From positions 930,001 through 994,000 of the forward strand of contig NZ_WAJT01000001.1 in NCBI RefSeq assembly GCF_009650605.1: a stretch of 64,000 nt of DNA, read 5' to 3'. This stretch comes from Labrenzia sp. CE80 (GTDB lineage: Bacteria > Pseudomonadota > Alphaproteobacteria > Rhizobiales > Stappiaceae). This document shows, one piece after another, positions 53,383-61,519 of this stretch (positions within the stretch are counted from its first letter, which is position 1; the number at the start of each line of letters is the position of its first letter). A model generated the notes under the pieces. It did no database searches. It saw only the letters and a program-made list of their open reading frames with translations, and had not been told where the DNA came from. Both the position numbers and the translations under genes were made by a program.

Positions 53383-53418
53383 CTATGGTTTCCTCAAAAG
53401 CTTGCGTTGAACGGGCGA

Positions 53419-54135
53419 TCAGTCTGCGAGGCGAATGCGAACCCTGCGATTCTGCTTGCCCTTCTTTTCCGACTTCCCGAGTTCGAGCTGTCCGATTTCG
53501 GATGTATTGGCCACATGGGTGCCGCCGCATGGCTGGAGATCAACATCATCGCCAATGCGGACGAGCCGAACCTTTCCTGATCCACGTGGCGGCTTTACGC
53601 TCATGGTCTTGACCAGGCCCGGGTTGGCGTCGAGCTCTTCATCGGTGATCCATTCCGATGTGATGACGTGGTTGCCCGATGCCAGCTCGTTGATGGCGAT
53701 GGCGACCGCATCCTTTTCGAGAACAGCGTCGCCCATATCGAAGTCCAGCCGGCCGTCGCCATCGCCGATCTGACCACCGGTCACAGGGTAGGGAAGGGCA
53801 ACCGACAGCAGATGCAGGGCCGTGTGCATCCGCATCAGGCGGTAGCGGCGCGCCCAATCAAGTTCCATGGTGACGAGCGCCCCGGCCTCGGGGAGGGTTT
53901 GAGCTTCGGCAGGGACGTGGACAATTGTTGTCTTGTCGTCTCCATAGACCGTGGTTGCAATCTGGATCTCGCTTCCATCTGCAAAGCGGAGTTGTCCCGT
54001 GTCTCCGGGTTGGCCGCCGCCGGTAGCATAGAAAATCGTCTGGTCCAGAACGATGCCGCCTCGTTCATTGACCTCAACAACGCTTGCTTCGCAGGTCTTC
54101 AGATAGGCATCGTCGCGAAACAGGGCGGTGGTCAT
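53419..54135 (-). CDS. alanyl-tRNA editing protein (AlaX)
   Basis: 238-residue AlaX-type trans-editing hydrolase that removes serine (or glycine) from mischarged tRNA-Ala. Zinc ligands are visible: HTALHLLS near residue 97 and CGGTHVANTSEIG near residue 202. It lacks the synthetase catalytic domain. The N-terminal GGIVLDQTIFYATGGGQPGDTG is the AlaX-M type beta barrel. The start at 54135 (MTTALFRDD) has GGAG 6 nt upstream; the frame is open to 54225. Confidence 0.92.
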   Translation of the reverse strand: MTTALFRDDAYLKTCEASVVEVNERGGIVLDQTIFYATGGGQPGDTGQLRFADGSEIQIATTVYGDDKTTIVHVPAEAQTLPEAGALVTMELDWARRYRLMRMHTALHLLSVALPYPVTGGQIGDGDGRLDFDMGDAVLEKDAVAIAINELASGNHVITSEWITDEELDANPGLVKTMSVKPPRGSGKVRLVRIGDDVDLQPCGGTHVANTSEIGQLELGKSEKKGKQNRRVRIRLAD

Positions 54136-54247
54136 TGGTGTCTCCCAAATCGATATGAATTGATGGTGTGAGTTCACCAATGATCGCGGGCGGTTGCAAG
54201 GCTGCATCGCCATGTTCCAGACCATTTGAAGTAACTTGTTGAGTGCC

Positions 54248-54895
54248 TCAGTTGGAGGCTGCCTTGGCGGCTAGGAGCTTCAGCGCAAATGTGCCCATGA
54301 TCCCGGCGAAGGCCCAGTCAAAGGCACGCATGGCTTTGGGGGATGCTTTCAGGAAGCTGGAAAAGGCGCTGGCGCCAAAGACCATCGCAAGACAGGCCGG
54401 AAAGCCCAGGGCGACGAAATAAAAACCGAGAAACAGAAGCTTGCCGGTGGCGCCTGGGTCCGTTGGACTAACAAACTGGGGCAGGAACGTAATGAAGAAG
54501 AGTGCAATCTTCGGGTTCAACAGGTTGATCCCCAAACCCTGCAGCCAGACGCGAGCCAGTGGCTGCGCCTTTACCGTCGTTTGATCTATGGTCAGGGAGG
54601 ATCCGTTGCGAATGGCCTGATAGGCGAGCCAGATCAGGTAGGCTGCACCGACAACCTTGAGTATGGAAAACGCCGTTTCTGACGCGGCAAGCAGGGCGGA
54701 GACGCCAAGAGCTGCCAGAACGGAGTGAATGATGATGCCCGCCGTCGCGCCCAGAACAGCTGCAACGCCGGCTTTCCGCCCCTGTGCAAGCGTCTTGCCC
54801 ATGAACAGGGTCATGTCCGGCCCTGGTGTGATGATCAGCACACAGGCCGCCGCAGTGAAGGCGATGAGGACAGTCAGATCGGGAAGGAATGACAT
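54248..54895 (-). CDS. LysE-family translocator
   Basis: About 215 residues with six predicted helices. The family motif is seen early: CVLIITPGPDMTLFMGKTLAQGRKAGVAAVLGATAGI, and the middle shows GLGINLLNPKIALFFITFLPQFV. A putative exporter of amino acids or their derivatives (RhtB/LysE). The start at 54895 (MSFLPDLT) is the family start; the reading frame continues upstream into the cardiolipin synthase gene's 3' end, which is not a credible extension. Confidence 0.9.
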   Translation of the reverse strand: MSFLPDLTVLIAFTAAACVLIITPGPDMTLFMGKTLAQGRKAGVAAVLGATAGIIIHSVLAALGVSALLAASETAFSILKVVGAAYLIWLAYQAIRNGSSLTIDQTTVKAQPLARVWLQGLGINLLNPKIALFFITFLPQFVSPTDPGATGKLLFLGFYFVALGFPACLAMVFGASAFSSFLKASPKAMRAFDWAFAGIMGTFALKLLAAKAASN

Positions 54896-54983
54896 TGTCG
54901 GGCCCATTCGAAAGCTTGTAAGACCCTTGCTTGTAACGCCTGCCAAGAGGCTGTGCCAAGCAGAAAGCGTCTCCCAAAGTCTG

Positions 54984-56483
54984 CTACAGGATTGGTGAGA
55001 GCAGTCTTGCGCCCTGTGCCAGGACTCTGAAGGCATAGCTCCTGTTGGCCAGGTCATCGGGCCCGGTCTGTCGCGCGCCAGCGAAGTCCTTCTCGAGCAT
55101 CGCCGCGATTTTTTCGATCGTTCTCTGATGGGTGAACCAGAGCGTGATTTCGAAGTTGATCCGGAAGGATCGGTTGTCGAAGTTGACTGTTCCGACAGAA
55201 GCTAGGTCATCATCGACAAGGCTTACCTTCTGGTGCAGGAAGCCTTCAGTGTAGCGGAAGATCTTCACGCCTCTCGCCACCATCTCGTCCGCATGGGCGT
55301 GGCTTGCGAGCCAGACCGTGGTGTGATCGGCCTTTTCCGGAAGAAGGATCCTTACATCAACGCCGCGCATGGAGGCTGCATAGAGTGAGGTAACCACATC
55401 TATGGATGGCACGAAGTAGGGAGAGGTGATCCAAAGACGCTTGCGGGCACGGGCTGCCGCTTCGGCAAAGGCGATGGCGCATTCTTCTAGATCATCGGCC
55501 GGGCCGGTCGGCATGACCAGAACGGATTCGTCTCCGGGCTTGTCGAACTCCGTGATGCGGTCGAGAGAAATCTTGGTGTTGTTGGCCCACTGCCAGTCCT
55601 CGGTGACTGACAGGGCACAGGCAACGGCTGCAGGACCGGATACCTTCACATGGGTATCGCGCCAATGGCCGAACGTCTTTGACCTGCCGAGATACTCATC
55701 GCCGACGTTCAGTCCGCCAACCCAGGCATGTTCGAAGTCGGTGACGACGACCTTTCGGTGGTTGCGGTAATTGAGCCGCATCGGGCCCAGGAAGCGCAGG
55801 TACTTGTGGGTCTCGTTAAAGCCGCTGACCTTGATTCCCGCGTCCCGCAGGCGGTCGAGGTAGCTTCTCGGCAGGGCGTTGCTGCCAATCTCGTCATAGA
55901 GAACGAAGATCGTGAGACCCGCCTGCGCCCGCTCGATCAAAGCATCAGCGAAGTCGCGGCCAATCCTGTCGTCCTTGATAATGAAGAACTGGACAAGGAT
56001 CGTGTGTTTTGCGTTCCGGATGCCTTCCAGGATCGAGGAGAAGGTTGCATCGCCGTCGATCAGGAGGTCGACCGCGTTGCCTGCAAGGAAGGGAACGCCA
56101 GCGACTTTGGACAGGACAGGCCAGTGCCGCGTCCCTTCCTGATCACTCAGTTTGAGCGTTTCGGCAGTTTGACTGCGGGCCGTTCGCCCAAGCAGCTCCT
56201 GCACCTTGGCGTAGTCGGCGAAGGAACGCCAGCCCAACACCAGATAAAGCGGGACGGTGACAAAAGGCAGAAAGAACATGGACAGAAGCCAGGCAATCGA
56301 TCCCTGGGCAGTCCGGCTGTTCATGATCTCCCGCACGGCGCAGATGGCTGCCGCGATGTAGAAGCAGACAGCAATGAATGCGACGATGCCGAGGTTGTTG
56401 GCCAATGTGTCCAGAACCACAGCGTCGGTTGCCACGTCCTTGGCAACCGCCTCAACGGTACTCCCGTCCGCCGTCGGGTTCAT
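54984..56483 (-). CDS. cls: cardiolipin synthase
   Basis: 499-residue PLD-superfamily enzyme that joins two phosphatidylglycerols to give cardiolipin. Two HKD motifs are seen, HRKVVVTDFEHAWVGGLN near residue 243 and HQKVSLVDDDLASVGTVNFDNRSF near residue 414. Two N-terminal membrane segments (GIVAFIAVCFYIAAAICAV and IAWLLSMFFLPFVTVPLYLVLGW) anchor it, as in ClsA. The N-terminus is 30 residues longer and polar, with a conserved middle region EGIRNAKHTILVQFFIIKDD. Confidence 0.94.
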   Translation of the reverse strand: MNPTADGSTVEAVAKDVATDAVVLDTLANNLGIVAFIAVCFYIAAAICAVREIMNSRTAQGSIAWLLSMFFLPFVTVPLYLVLGWRSFADYAKVQELLGRTARSQTAETLKLSDQEGTRHWPVLSKVAGVPFLAGNAVDLLIDGDATFSSILEGIRNAKHTILVQFFIIKDDRIGRDFADALIERAQAGLTIFVLYDEIGSNALPRSYLDRLRDAGIKVSGFNETHKYLRFLGPMRLNYRNHRKVVVTDFEHAWVGGLNVGDEYLGRSKTFGHWRDTHVKVSGPAAVACALSVTEDWQWANNTKISLDRITEFDKPGDESVLVMPTGPADDLEECAIAFAEAAARARKRLWITSPYFVPSIDVVTSLYAASMRGVDVRILLPEKADHTTVWLASHAHADEMVARGVKIFRYTEGFLHQKVSLVDDDLASVGTVNFDNRSFRINFEITLWFTHQRTIEKIAAMLEKDFAGARQTGPDDLANRSYAFRVLAQGARLLSPIL

Positions 56484-56508
56484 TCTGTCTCCTTGCTACC
56501 TTCTCGCG

Positions 56509-57543
56509 TCAGACGAGAGGCGCTTTCAGTTTGCCCTCGCGTTCCAGCCAACCGGGAATCGGGAGGTTCTTGGAGTTGAGGAAGGTTGGATTGTAGAGCT
56601 TGGATTGGCTTCTTGTGCCGTGGTCACACAGGATCGTCACGATGGTGTGGCCTGGGCCCATGTCCTTGGCCAAACGGCGCGCGCCTGCCAGATTGATTGC
56701 GGAGGAGCCGCCAAGCAGCAAGCCTTCATGTTCGGCCAGATCGAAAACCAGCGGAAGTGCTTCTTCGTCCGGGATCGCATAGGGATGCTCGACCTTGATG
56801 TCGCCGATGATCGGTGTCGAGCGCCCAAGGCCGATGCCCTCGGCGATGGAGCCTCCATCCGTGGCCTTTGCCTCGCCATCCTTGAAGAGGTGATACATGC
56901 CAGCGCCCAGCGGATCAGCGCAGCCGATGGTTATGCCGTGCTTTTGTTCGCGCAGATATGTGGAGACACCGGCGAGCGTTCCGCCGGATCCCACAGCGCA
57001 AATGAAACCGTCGATCTTGCCATCTGTCTGTTTGAGAATTTCCGGACCGGTGGTCAGGTAATGCGCCTTGCGGTTGTCCAGGTTGTTCCACTGGTCAGCG
57101 AAAAGGACGCCGTTTGGTTCGTTGGCAGCAAGTTCTTCAGCAAGCCTGCGCGCTACATGCTGATAGTTGTTCGGATCCTTGAAGGGCTTGGCGGGCACTT
57201 CGATCAGCTCCGCGCCGCACATGCGCAGCATGTCCTTCTTTTCCTGGGTCTGCGTCTCGGGGATCACAATGACGGTGTGATAGCCCCTTGCGCTGGCCAC
57301 GAGAGCCAGGCCGATGCCCGTGTTGCCCGCGGTACCTTCAACAATCAGCCCGCCTGGCTTCAACTCGCCTCTGGCCTCGGCTTCCAAAATCATCTGCCGG
57401 GCGGGGCGGTCCTTGACCGACTGGCCCGGGTTCATGAATTCAGCCTTGCCGAAAATCTCGCAACCGGTCTCTTCGGAAAGAGCGTTGAGGCGGATCAGAG
57501 GCGTATTGCCGATGGCGTCGACGACGGATTTGCACACGGTCAT
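56509..57543 (-). CDS. cysK: cysteine synthase A
   Basis: 344-residue PLP enzyme that makes cysteine from O-acetylserine and sulfide. NPGQSVKDRPARQM holds the PLP lysine (K44), EGTAGNTGIGLALVASARGY the phosphate-binding/asparagine loop, and GSGGTLAGVSTYLRE the glycine-rich PLP cradle. It is longer than E. coli CysK by about 20 residues, like the CysK variant common in alphaproteobacteria. 25 bp downstream of it on the same strand lies cls. Confidence 0.93.
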   Translation of the reverse strand: MTVCKSVVDAIGNTPLIRLNALSEETGCEIFGKAEFMNPGQSVKDRPARQMILEAEARGELKPGGLIVEGTAGNTGIGLALVASARGYHTVIVIPETQTQEKKDMLRMCGAELIEVPAKPFKDPNNYQHVARRLAEELAANEPNGVLFADQWNNLDNRKAHYLTTGPEILKQTDGKIDGFICAVGSGGTLAGVSTYLREQKHGITIGCADPLGAGMYHLFKDGEAKATDGGSIAEGIGLGRSTPIIGDIKVEHPYAIPDEEALPLVFDLAEHEGLLLGGSSAINLAGARRLAKDMGPGHTIVTILCDHGTRSQSKLYNPTFLNSKNLPIPGWLEREGKLKAPLV

Positions 57544-57752
57544 TTCAGGGCGGTCCCCATTGAATCTTTTGATAGAGTGTTCCGTCCCTGAAGGGCACGG
57601 GCCTCATGTTGATGCGAAGCTAGTGTTCCTTTCTCTGCCGATCAAGCGTCAGCGCCTTGCACAGCCTTGAATTGGTTGAAAAACGGCGGAACTTCGTTCT
57701 AATGTGCGCGGGTAAAGCTCTGCCTGTTCATCGAAAATAGTGCTGAGCTCAG

Positions 57753-57782
57753 TGATCCGATCCTTTTGATGCTTCGTAAGCG
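57753..57782 (+). promoter_or_regulatory. ECF11 (RpoE)-type promoter upstream of the chrR-like gene
   Basis: TGATCC (57753-57758), an 18-nt spacer, then TAAGCG (57777-57782), 37 bp before the ATG. This fits the TGATC/TA pattern that I recall for Rhodobacter RpoE. The same arrangement precedes the convergent fatty-acid operon. Confidence 0.6.
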
Positions 57783-57818
57783 GGAGAAGTATTTCTATTT
57801 CCTGCCTACGGGAGCCCT

Positions 57819-58490
57819 ATGAGCGACTGCATGGAAAAAAATGTCACCGGTCTGGATGAGCTGCTGGCGGGCTTCGCCGCGGGTACCCTGGCTGAGCCGG
57901 CTCAAGCCCTTGTCGGGGCGCATTTGGAGCTGTCCGACGACAACCGAGACTATGTTGCATCGCTCGAAGCGCTGGCAGGTCTTGGTATCGAGGAAGCGCA
58001 ACCGGTTGCCCTGTCTGATCGGGATGATGCGTTGGCCGCGATTTTTGCATCCGAGCCAATTTCGGTCGATACGGCTTCTCCGGCAACCGGCAATGTCAAC
58101 GAAAGCCGTGATCCGCGTTTGCCGGAAAGCCTGAGACGTATTGTCGGCGGCTCCCTGGATGGCGTCGCCTGGAAAACGCTGCTTCCGGGCGTGAAGGAAT
58201 GCAAGTTCGGCGAAATAGACGGCTGTGTGGCTTCTCTGCTTTGGGTGCGGGCGGGGCGTGCAATGCCCTCTCACACCCATGAGGGCACTGAGCTGACGCT
58301 GGTTCTTCAAGGTGGCTTCAAGGATTCCGATGGTCATTTCGAACGGGGTGATATCGCCTTTGCCGATCAGGAAGTAGATCACAAGCCTATCGCCGATGAG
58401 GGCGAGGATTGCATCTGTTTCGCTGTGACTGAAGGAAGTTTGCGCCTCACGGGTCCTGTCGGCAGGTTTTTCGCGCCGTTCATGCGCTGA
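57819..58490 (+). CDS. ChrR-like cupin protein, anti-sigma zinc motif degenerate
   Basis: 223-residue homologue of ChrR, the anti-sigma factor that holds RpoE until singlet oxygen or organic peroxides act. The C-terminal cupin keeps its metal residues (H152, H154, E158 in SHTHEGTE and H188 in DQEVDHKP). The N-terminal zinc anti-sigma (ZAS) region reads HLELSDDN: the histidine (35) is kept, but the two cysteines of H-x3-C-x2-C are S39 and N42, and the N-terminal histidine is also missing. No sigma factor gene is adjacent. Likely co-transcribed with the SDR gene. It may act as a cupin sensor or non-canonical anti-sigma factor. Confidence 0.88.
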   Translation: MSDCMEKNVTGLDELLAGFAAGTLAEPAQALVGAHLELSDDNRDYVASLEALAGLGIEEAQPVALSDRDDALAAIFASEPISVDTASPATGNVNESRDPRLPESLRRIVGGSLDGVAWKTLLPGVKECKFGEIDGCVASLLWVRAGRAMPSHTHEGTELTLVLQGGFKDSDGHFERGDIAFADQEVDHKPIADEGEDCICFAVTEGSLRLTGPVGRFFAPFMR

Positions 58491-58564
58491 CATCTTTCTC
58501 GGTCTAAAATCAATCCGCTCCCGGGGTTTGCTGCGTAGATCATGCGAACCGCGAGGAGTTTTTC

Positions 58565-59359
58565 ATGACGACAGAGTATGTAGCGCAGTCCGCAGACGGG
58601 TGTGCCTGGATCACCGGCGCAAGTTCGGGGATTGGTCGTGCGCTTGCTTTGTCTCTTGCCGCTGGTGGCTGGAAAGTTGCGGTTACGGCGCGCTCTGCTG
58701 ACAAACTTGCAGATCTCGCAGAAGCTGCGGAGGGGCTTGCTGGCCATATCATGGCGTTTCCTGGCGATGTTTCGCAAGCCGACGATATGGAGACGCTCTG
58801 TGATGCAATCACGGAGGCACTCGGACCCTTGGCGCTTCTGGTGGCCAATGCGGGTGTTTACATGCCGCAGGACGGGCTCGACGGTGATCGGCAGGAGTGG
58901 CAGACCACTATTGATGTCAATCTGAGCGGGACGGTCAATGTCGTCCTTCCCGTCATCGCAAAAATGAAGGCAGCTGGTCAGGGCCAGATTGCGATCGTCT
59001 CTTCAGTTGCCGGCTACCGTGGTCTTCCGACCTCTGCCGCTTATGGGGCGACGAAAGCGGCGTTGATCAACATGGCTGAAGCCCTGAAGTTTGACCTCGA
59101 TAAAGCGGGTATCCGGATGCAGGTGATCAATCCCGGCTTTGTCGACACGCCGGCGACAGCTGACAACCCGTTCCCGATGCCGCATCTGGTGACCGTAGAT
59201 GAGGCCGTCAGTGAGATCCGAAAGGGTCTTGTGGACCCGAAACGGTTCGAGATTGCATTTCCGAGAGCCTTCGTAAGGCAGCTCAAGTTGCTGCGGATAC
59301 TGCCTTATTCTCTTTACTTCAAGCTGGTTTCCCGCTCAACAGGCTGGGACAAGACCTAA
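58565..59359 (+). CDS. short-chain dehydrogenase/reductase (SDR)
   Basis: 264-residue classical SDR. Cofactor motif TGASSGIG near residue 19, NAG in LVANAGVY, and the catalytic S-Y-K in SSVAGYRGLPTSAAYGATKAAL. The substrate is unknown; the C-terminus (RQLKLLRILPYSLYFKLVSRSTGW) is hydrophobic and basic and may touch membranes. It starts 74 bp after the chrR-like gene with GAGGAG upstream and is convergent with the CFA-type gene, with which it may share a stress regulon. Confidence 0.92.
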   Translation: MTTEYVAQSADGCAWITGASSGIGRALALSLAAGGWKVAVTARSADKLADLAEAAEGLAGHIMAFPGDVSQADDMETLCDAITEALGPLALLVANAGVYMPQDGLDGDRQEWQTTIDVNLSGTVNVVLPVIAKMKAAGQGQIAIVSSVAGYRGLPTSAAYGATKAALINMAEALKFDLDKAGIRMQVINPGFVDTPATADNPFPMPHLVTVDEAVSEIRKGLVDPKRFEIAFPRAFVRQLKLLRILPYSLYFKLVSRSTGWDKT

Positions 59360-59375
59360 GCCGTAGTTACGGCGG

Positions 59376-59395
59376 CCGGCGAAGTTCTTCGCCGG
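59376..59395. terminator. hairpin between convergent SDR and CFA-type genes
   Basis: Eight-bp stem CCGGCGAA/TTCGCCGG with a GTTC loop and no clear T run, 16 bp after the SDR stop. Possible bidirectional transcription end. Confidence 0.5.
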
Positions 59396-59402
59396 AACGC
59401 CT

Positions 59403-60632
59403 TTAGCTGTTCTTGACATAGACCATCTGGCGCACGTCAATATTCCCGGATCGGAAGCCGGCTTCACAGTAGTGAAGATAGAATTCCCAGAGCCGCTTGA
59501 ACCGCTCGTCAAAGCCGAGAGGGCTGATACGGGGCCAGGCTTCCCGGAACCGCATGCGCCATTCCGCGAGTGTCCTTGCGTAGTCCTGACCGAATATCTT
59601 TTGCTCCTCGAGGTTTAGCCCGAGATGCTTACTGATCTCGGCGAGCTTTCCAGGGGGGGGCAGCATGCCGCCGGGGAAAATGTGGCGTTGTATGAAGTCC
59701 GGGCTGCTGCGGTAGTCCTCGAACATCCGGTCCTGGATTGTGATGATTTGAAGCCCGGCGCGACCGCCCGGCTTCAGGCAGGCTGACAGCTGCTGAAAAT
59801 ACGTCGGCCAATAGCGCTCTCCGACGGCTTCAAACATCTCGATAGAGGCAATGCGGTCAAATGTGCTGCGCTCGTCGCGATAGTCTTGAAAGACGACGTT
59901 GACCTTTTCGTTGAGGCCAGCCTTGAAGATTCGCTCGCGAGCATAGTCATATTGCTCGCGTGAAATGGTCAGAGCCTTGACGTTGGCGCCCACTTCCTTG
60001 CCGACGAACTCGGCAAAACCGCCCCAGCCGCAGCCGATCTCGAGCACGTCATGACCTGACTGGATGTCAGTCTCACGCACCAGAGAGGCATATTTCAGTT
60101 TCTGAGCTGCCTCGAGATCATTGGTCCGCTCATCGAAGATGGCCGAGGAATAGGTCATCGAAGGATCGAGCCATTCCTTGTAGAAGGCATTTCCCAGATC
60201 ATAATGCGCCGAGATATTGCGCTGCGACCCTTTGCGGGTGTTGGCGTTGAGCCAATGCCTGATGCCCAGGACTAACCGGACGAATGGCTTTCCCTTCAGC
60301 GCTTCGAGCGTTGCATCCCGGTTTATGCAGAAGAGTTCCAAAAAGGTGGTGGTGTCTGGTGATGACCAGTAGCCGGCCATGAAGGCTTCTCCAACGCCAA
60401 CATCACCGCCCTGAAGCACCATGTTCACGAACTTCCAGTCGTGGATCATGACTTCGGCCGTGGGCCCAGGCTCCGTGCCTTTGAAGAGATACTGCCGCCC
60501 ATCGGGGACGGTGACCAGCAACGAGCCGATCTGGAGCTTCATCAGTATTTTGAAGCCCATTCGCGCCATGCGGGGAATGCCGGACATTGCTTGTTTTGCG
60601 TTGTCGCGGCTAACAATAACGACTTGATTCAT
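59403..60632 (-). CDS. cyclopropane-fatty-acid-synthase family SAM methyltransferase
   Basis: 409-residue enzyme with the SAM motif DVLEIGCGWGGFAEFVG near residue 195, the substrate-pocket segment SAHYDLGNAFYKEWLDPSMTYSSAIF and the C-terminal DYARTLAEWRMRF. Members methylate membrane lipid acyl double bonds to cyclopropanes; in Rhodobacter sphaeroides a relative in the RpoE regulon makes methyl/furan fatty acids (recalled). Third gene of the FAD-DUF1365-CFA set; the start at 60632 has GAGGG 7 nt upstream, and the frame is open to 60770. Confidence 0.92.
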   Translation of the reverse strand: MNQVVIVSRDNAKQAMSGIPRMARMGFKILMKLQIGSLLVTVPDGRQYLFKGTEPGPTAEVMIHDWKFVNMVLQGGDVGVGEAFMAGYWSSPDTTTFLELFCINRDATLEALKGKPFVRLVLGIRHWLNANTRKGSQRNISAHYDLGNAFYKEWLDPSMTYSSAIFDERTNDLEAAQKLKYASLVRETDIQSGHDVLEIGCGWGGFAEFVGKEVGANVKALTISREQYDYARERIFKAGLNEKVNVVFQDYRDERSTFDRIASIEMFEAVGERYWPTYFQQLSACLKPGGRAGLQIITIQDRMFEDYRSSPDFIQRHIFPGGMLPPPGKLAEISKHLGLNLEEQKIFGQDYARTLAEWRMRFREAWPRISPLGFDERFKRLWEFYLHYCEAGFRSGNIDVRQMVYVKNS

Positions 60633-60673
60633 GGTGAAACCCTCGGGCTCTACCTTGTTGAAAACACGCAAAC

Positions 60674-61519
60674 TTATCCAGCCGCCAGCGGGCCGCTCGG
60701 GTGATCGGAAGAAGATTGCCTTGAAGCTCCCGGCGCAGGCCTTGGATAAAATCGTACACGCTTGCGCCAAATTTTAAAGGCCTGCCAATGGATCCCGCCG
60801 ACGACCTTTGCGGTCAGAAGCGGAATCCTGATGCAGAGTTTCAGGAGGACAGAGGAGGTGAGGGGCTTGCGATCGCCGCTGAAAGTGGCAGACAAAAGCG
60901 GGCCTTCGTCATCAGTTTCAAGGATCCTGATCCTCACGGATTTTCCGGGAGGCATTAGGCGAAAATGATAGTGCTGATCCATGTCGATGAAGGGGGAGAC
61001 ATAAAACAGCTTTTCCTGATCCTGGCGCAGGCCGGCCGAGCTTAGTTGGCCTTCACGGACGGGCGCCACGTACTGGTGGAGATCGCCGAATGTGTTGCGT
61101 ACTTCGTAGACCACGGCGACAAGCGCATCAGTTTCGTCATAGGCATAGTAGACGGCGAGCGGATTGAAGACCGTTCCGAGAATGCGCGGATAGGCCAGCA
61201 GCAGCACTTTGCTGGGGCGCTTGAGCCCTTGGGCTTCAAGAAGCCCATCCACATGCTGTCTTAGATCCGAGCCGTCTCGCGGTCCGTGATCTTTCGGATG
61301 GAACGAGACCAGATTGAAGCGGCGAATGGAAAACAACGGTGAGAGACATTTGGCGTCCTGCAGCCGGTCCAGATCTATGAGCAGCGAAAACACATCATAG
61401 TTGAACCGGTGTGCTACGGGCTTCATCCGCGCATGCATCACGGAACCGCTGTAAAGGCAGGCCGCAGCATTAGGCGGTGGACCGTTTGCTTCCATACTTG
61501 TCGCTGTTTGCCGCGTCAT
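60674..61519 (-). CDS. DUF1365 family protein
   Basis: 281-residue protein. LYSGSVMHARMKPVAHRFNYDVFSLLIDLDRL at the start, NPLAVYYAYDETDALVAVVYEVRNTFGDLHQYV and the FYVSPFIDMDQHYHFRL segment define DUF1365. Its function is unknown, but it is regularly encoded with CFA-type methyltransferases and FAD amine-oxidase-like proteins. The start overlaps the end of the FAD gene (ATGA at 61519-61516). Confidence 0.9.
   Translation of the reverse strand: MTRQTATSMEANGPPPNAAACLYSGSVMHARMKPVAHRFNYDVFSLLIDLDRLQDAKCLSPLFSIRRFNLVSFHPKDHGPRDGSDLRQHVDGLLEAQGLKRPSKVLLLAYPRILGTVFNPLAVYYAYDETDALVAVVYEVRNTFGDLHQYVAPVREGQLSSAGLRQDQEKLFYVSPFIDMDQHYHFRLMPPGKSVRIRILETDDEGPLLSATFSGDRKPLTSSVLLKLCIRIPLLTAKVVGGIHWQAFKIWRKRVRFYPRPAPGASRQSSSDHPSGPLAAG

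Noticed and set aside
54896..55057. Longer LysE-family protein starting at 55057
   Set aside because: The extension runs into the 3' end of cls, is not hydrophobic as expected, and the family begins at MSFLPDLT.
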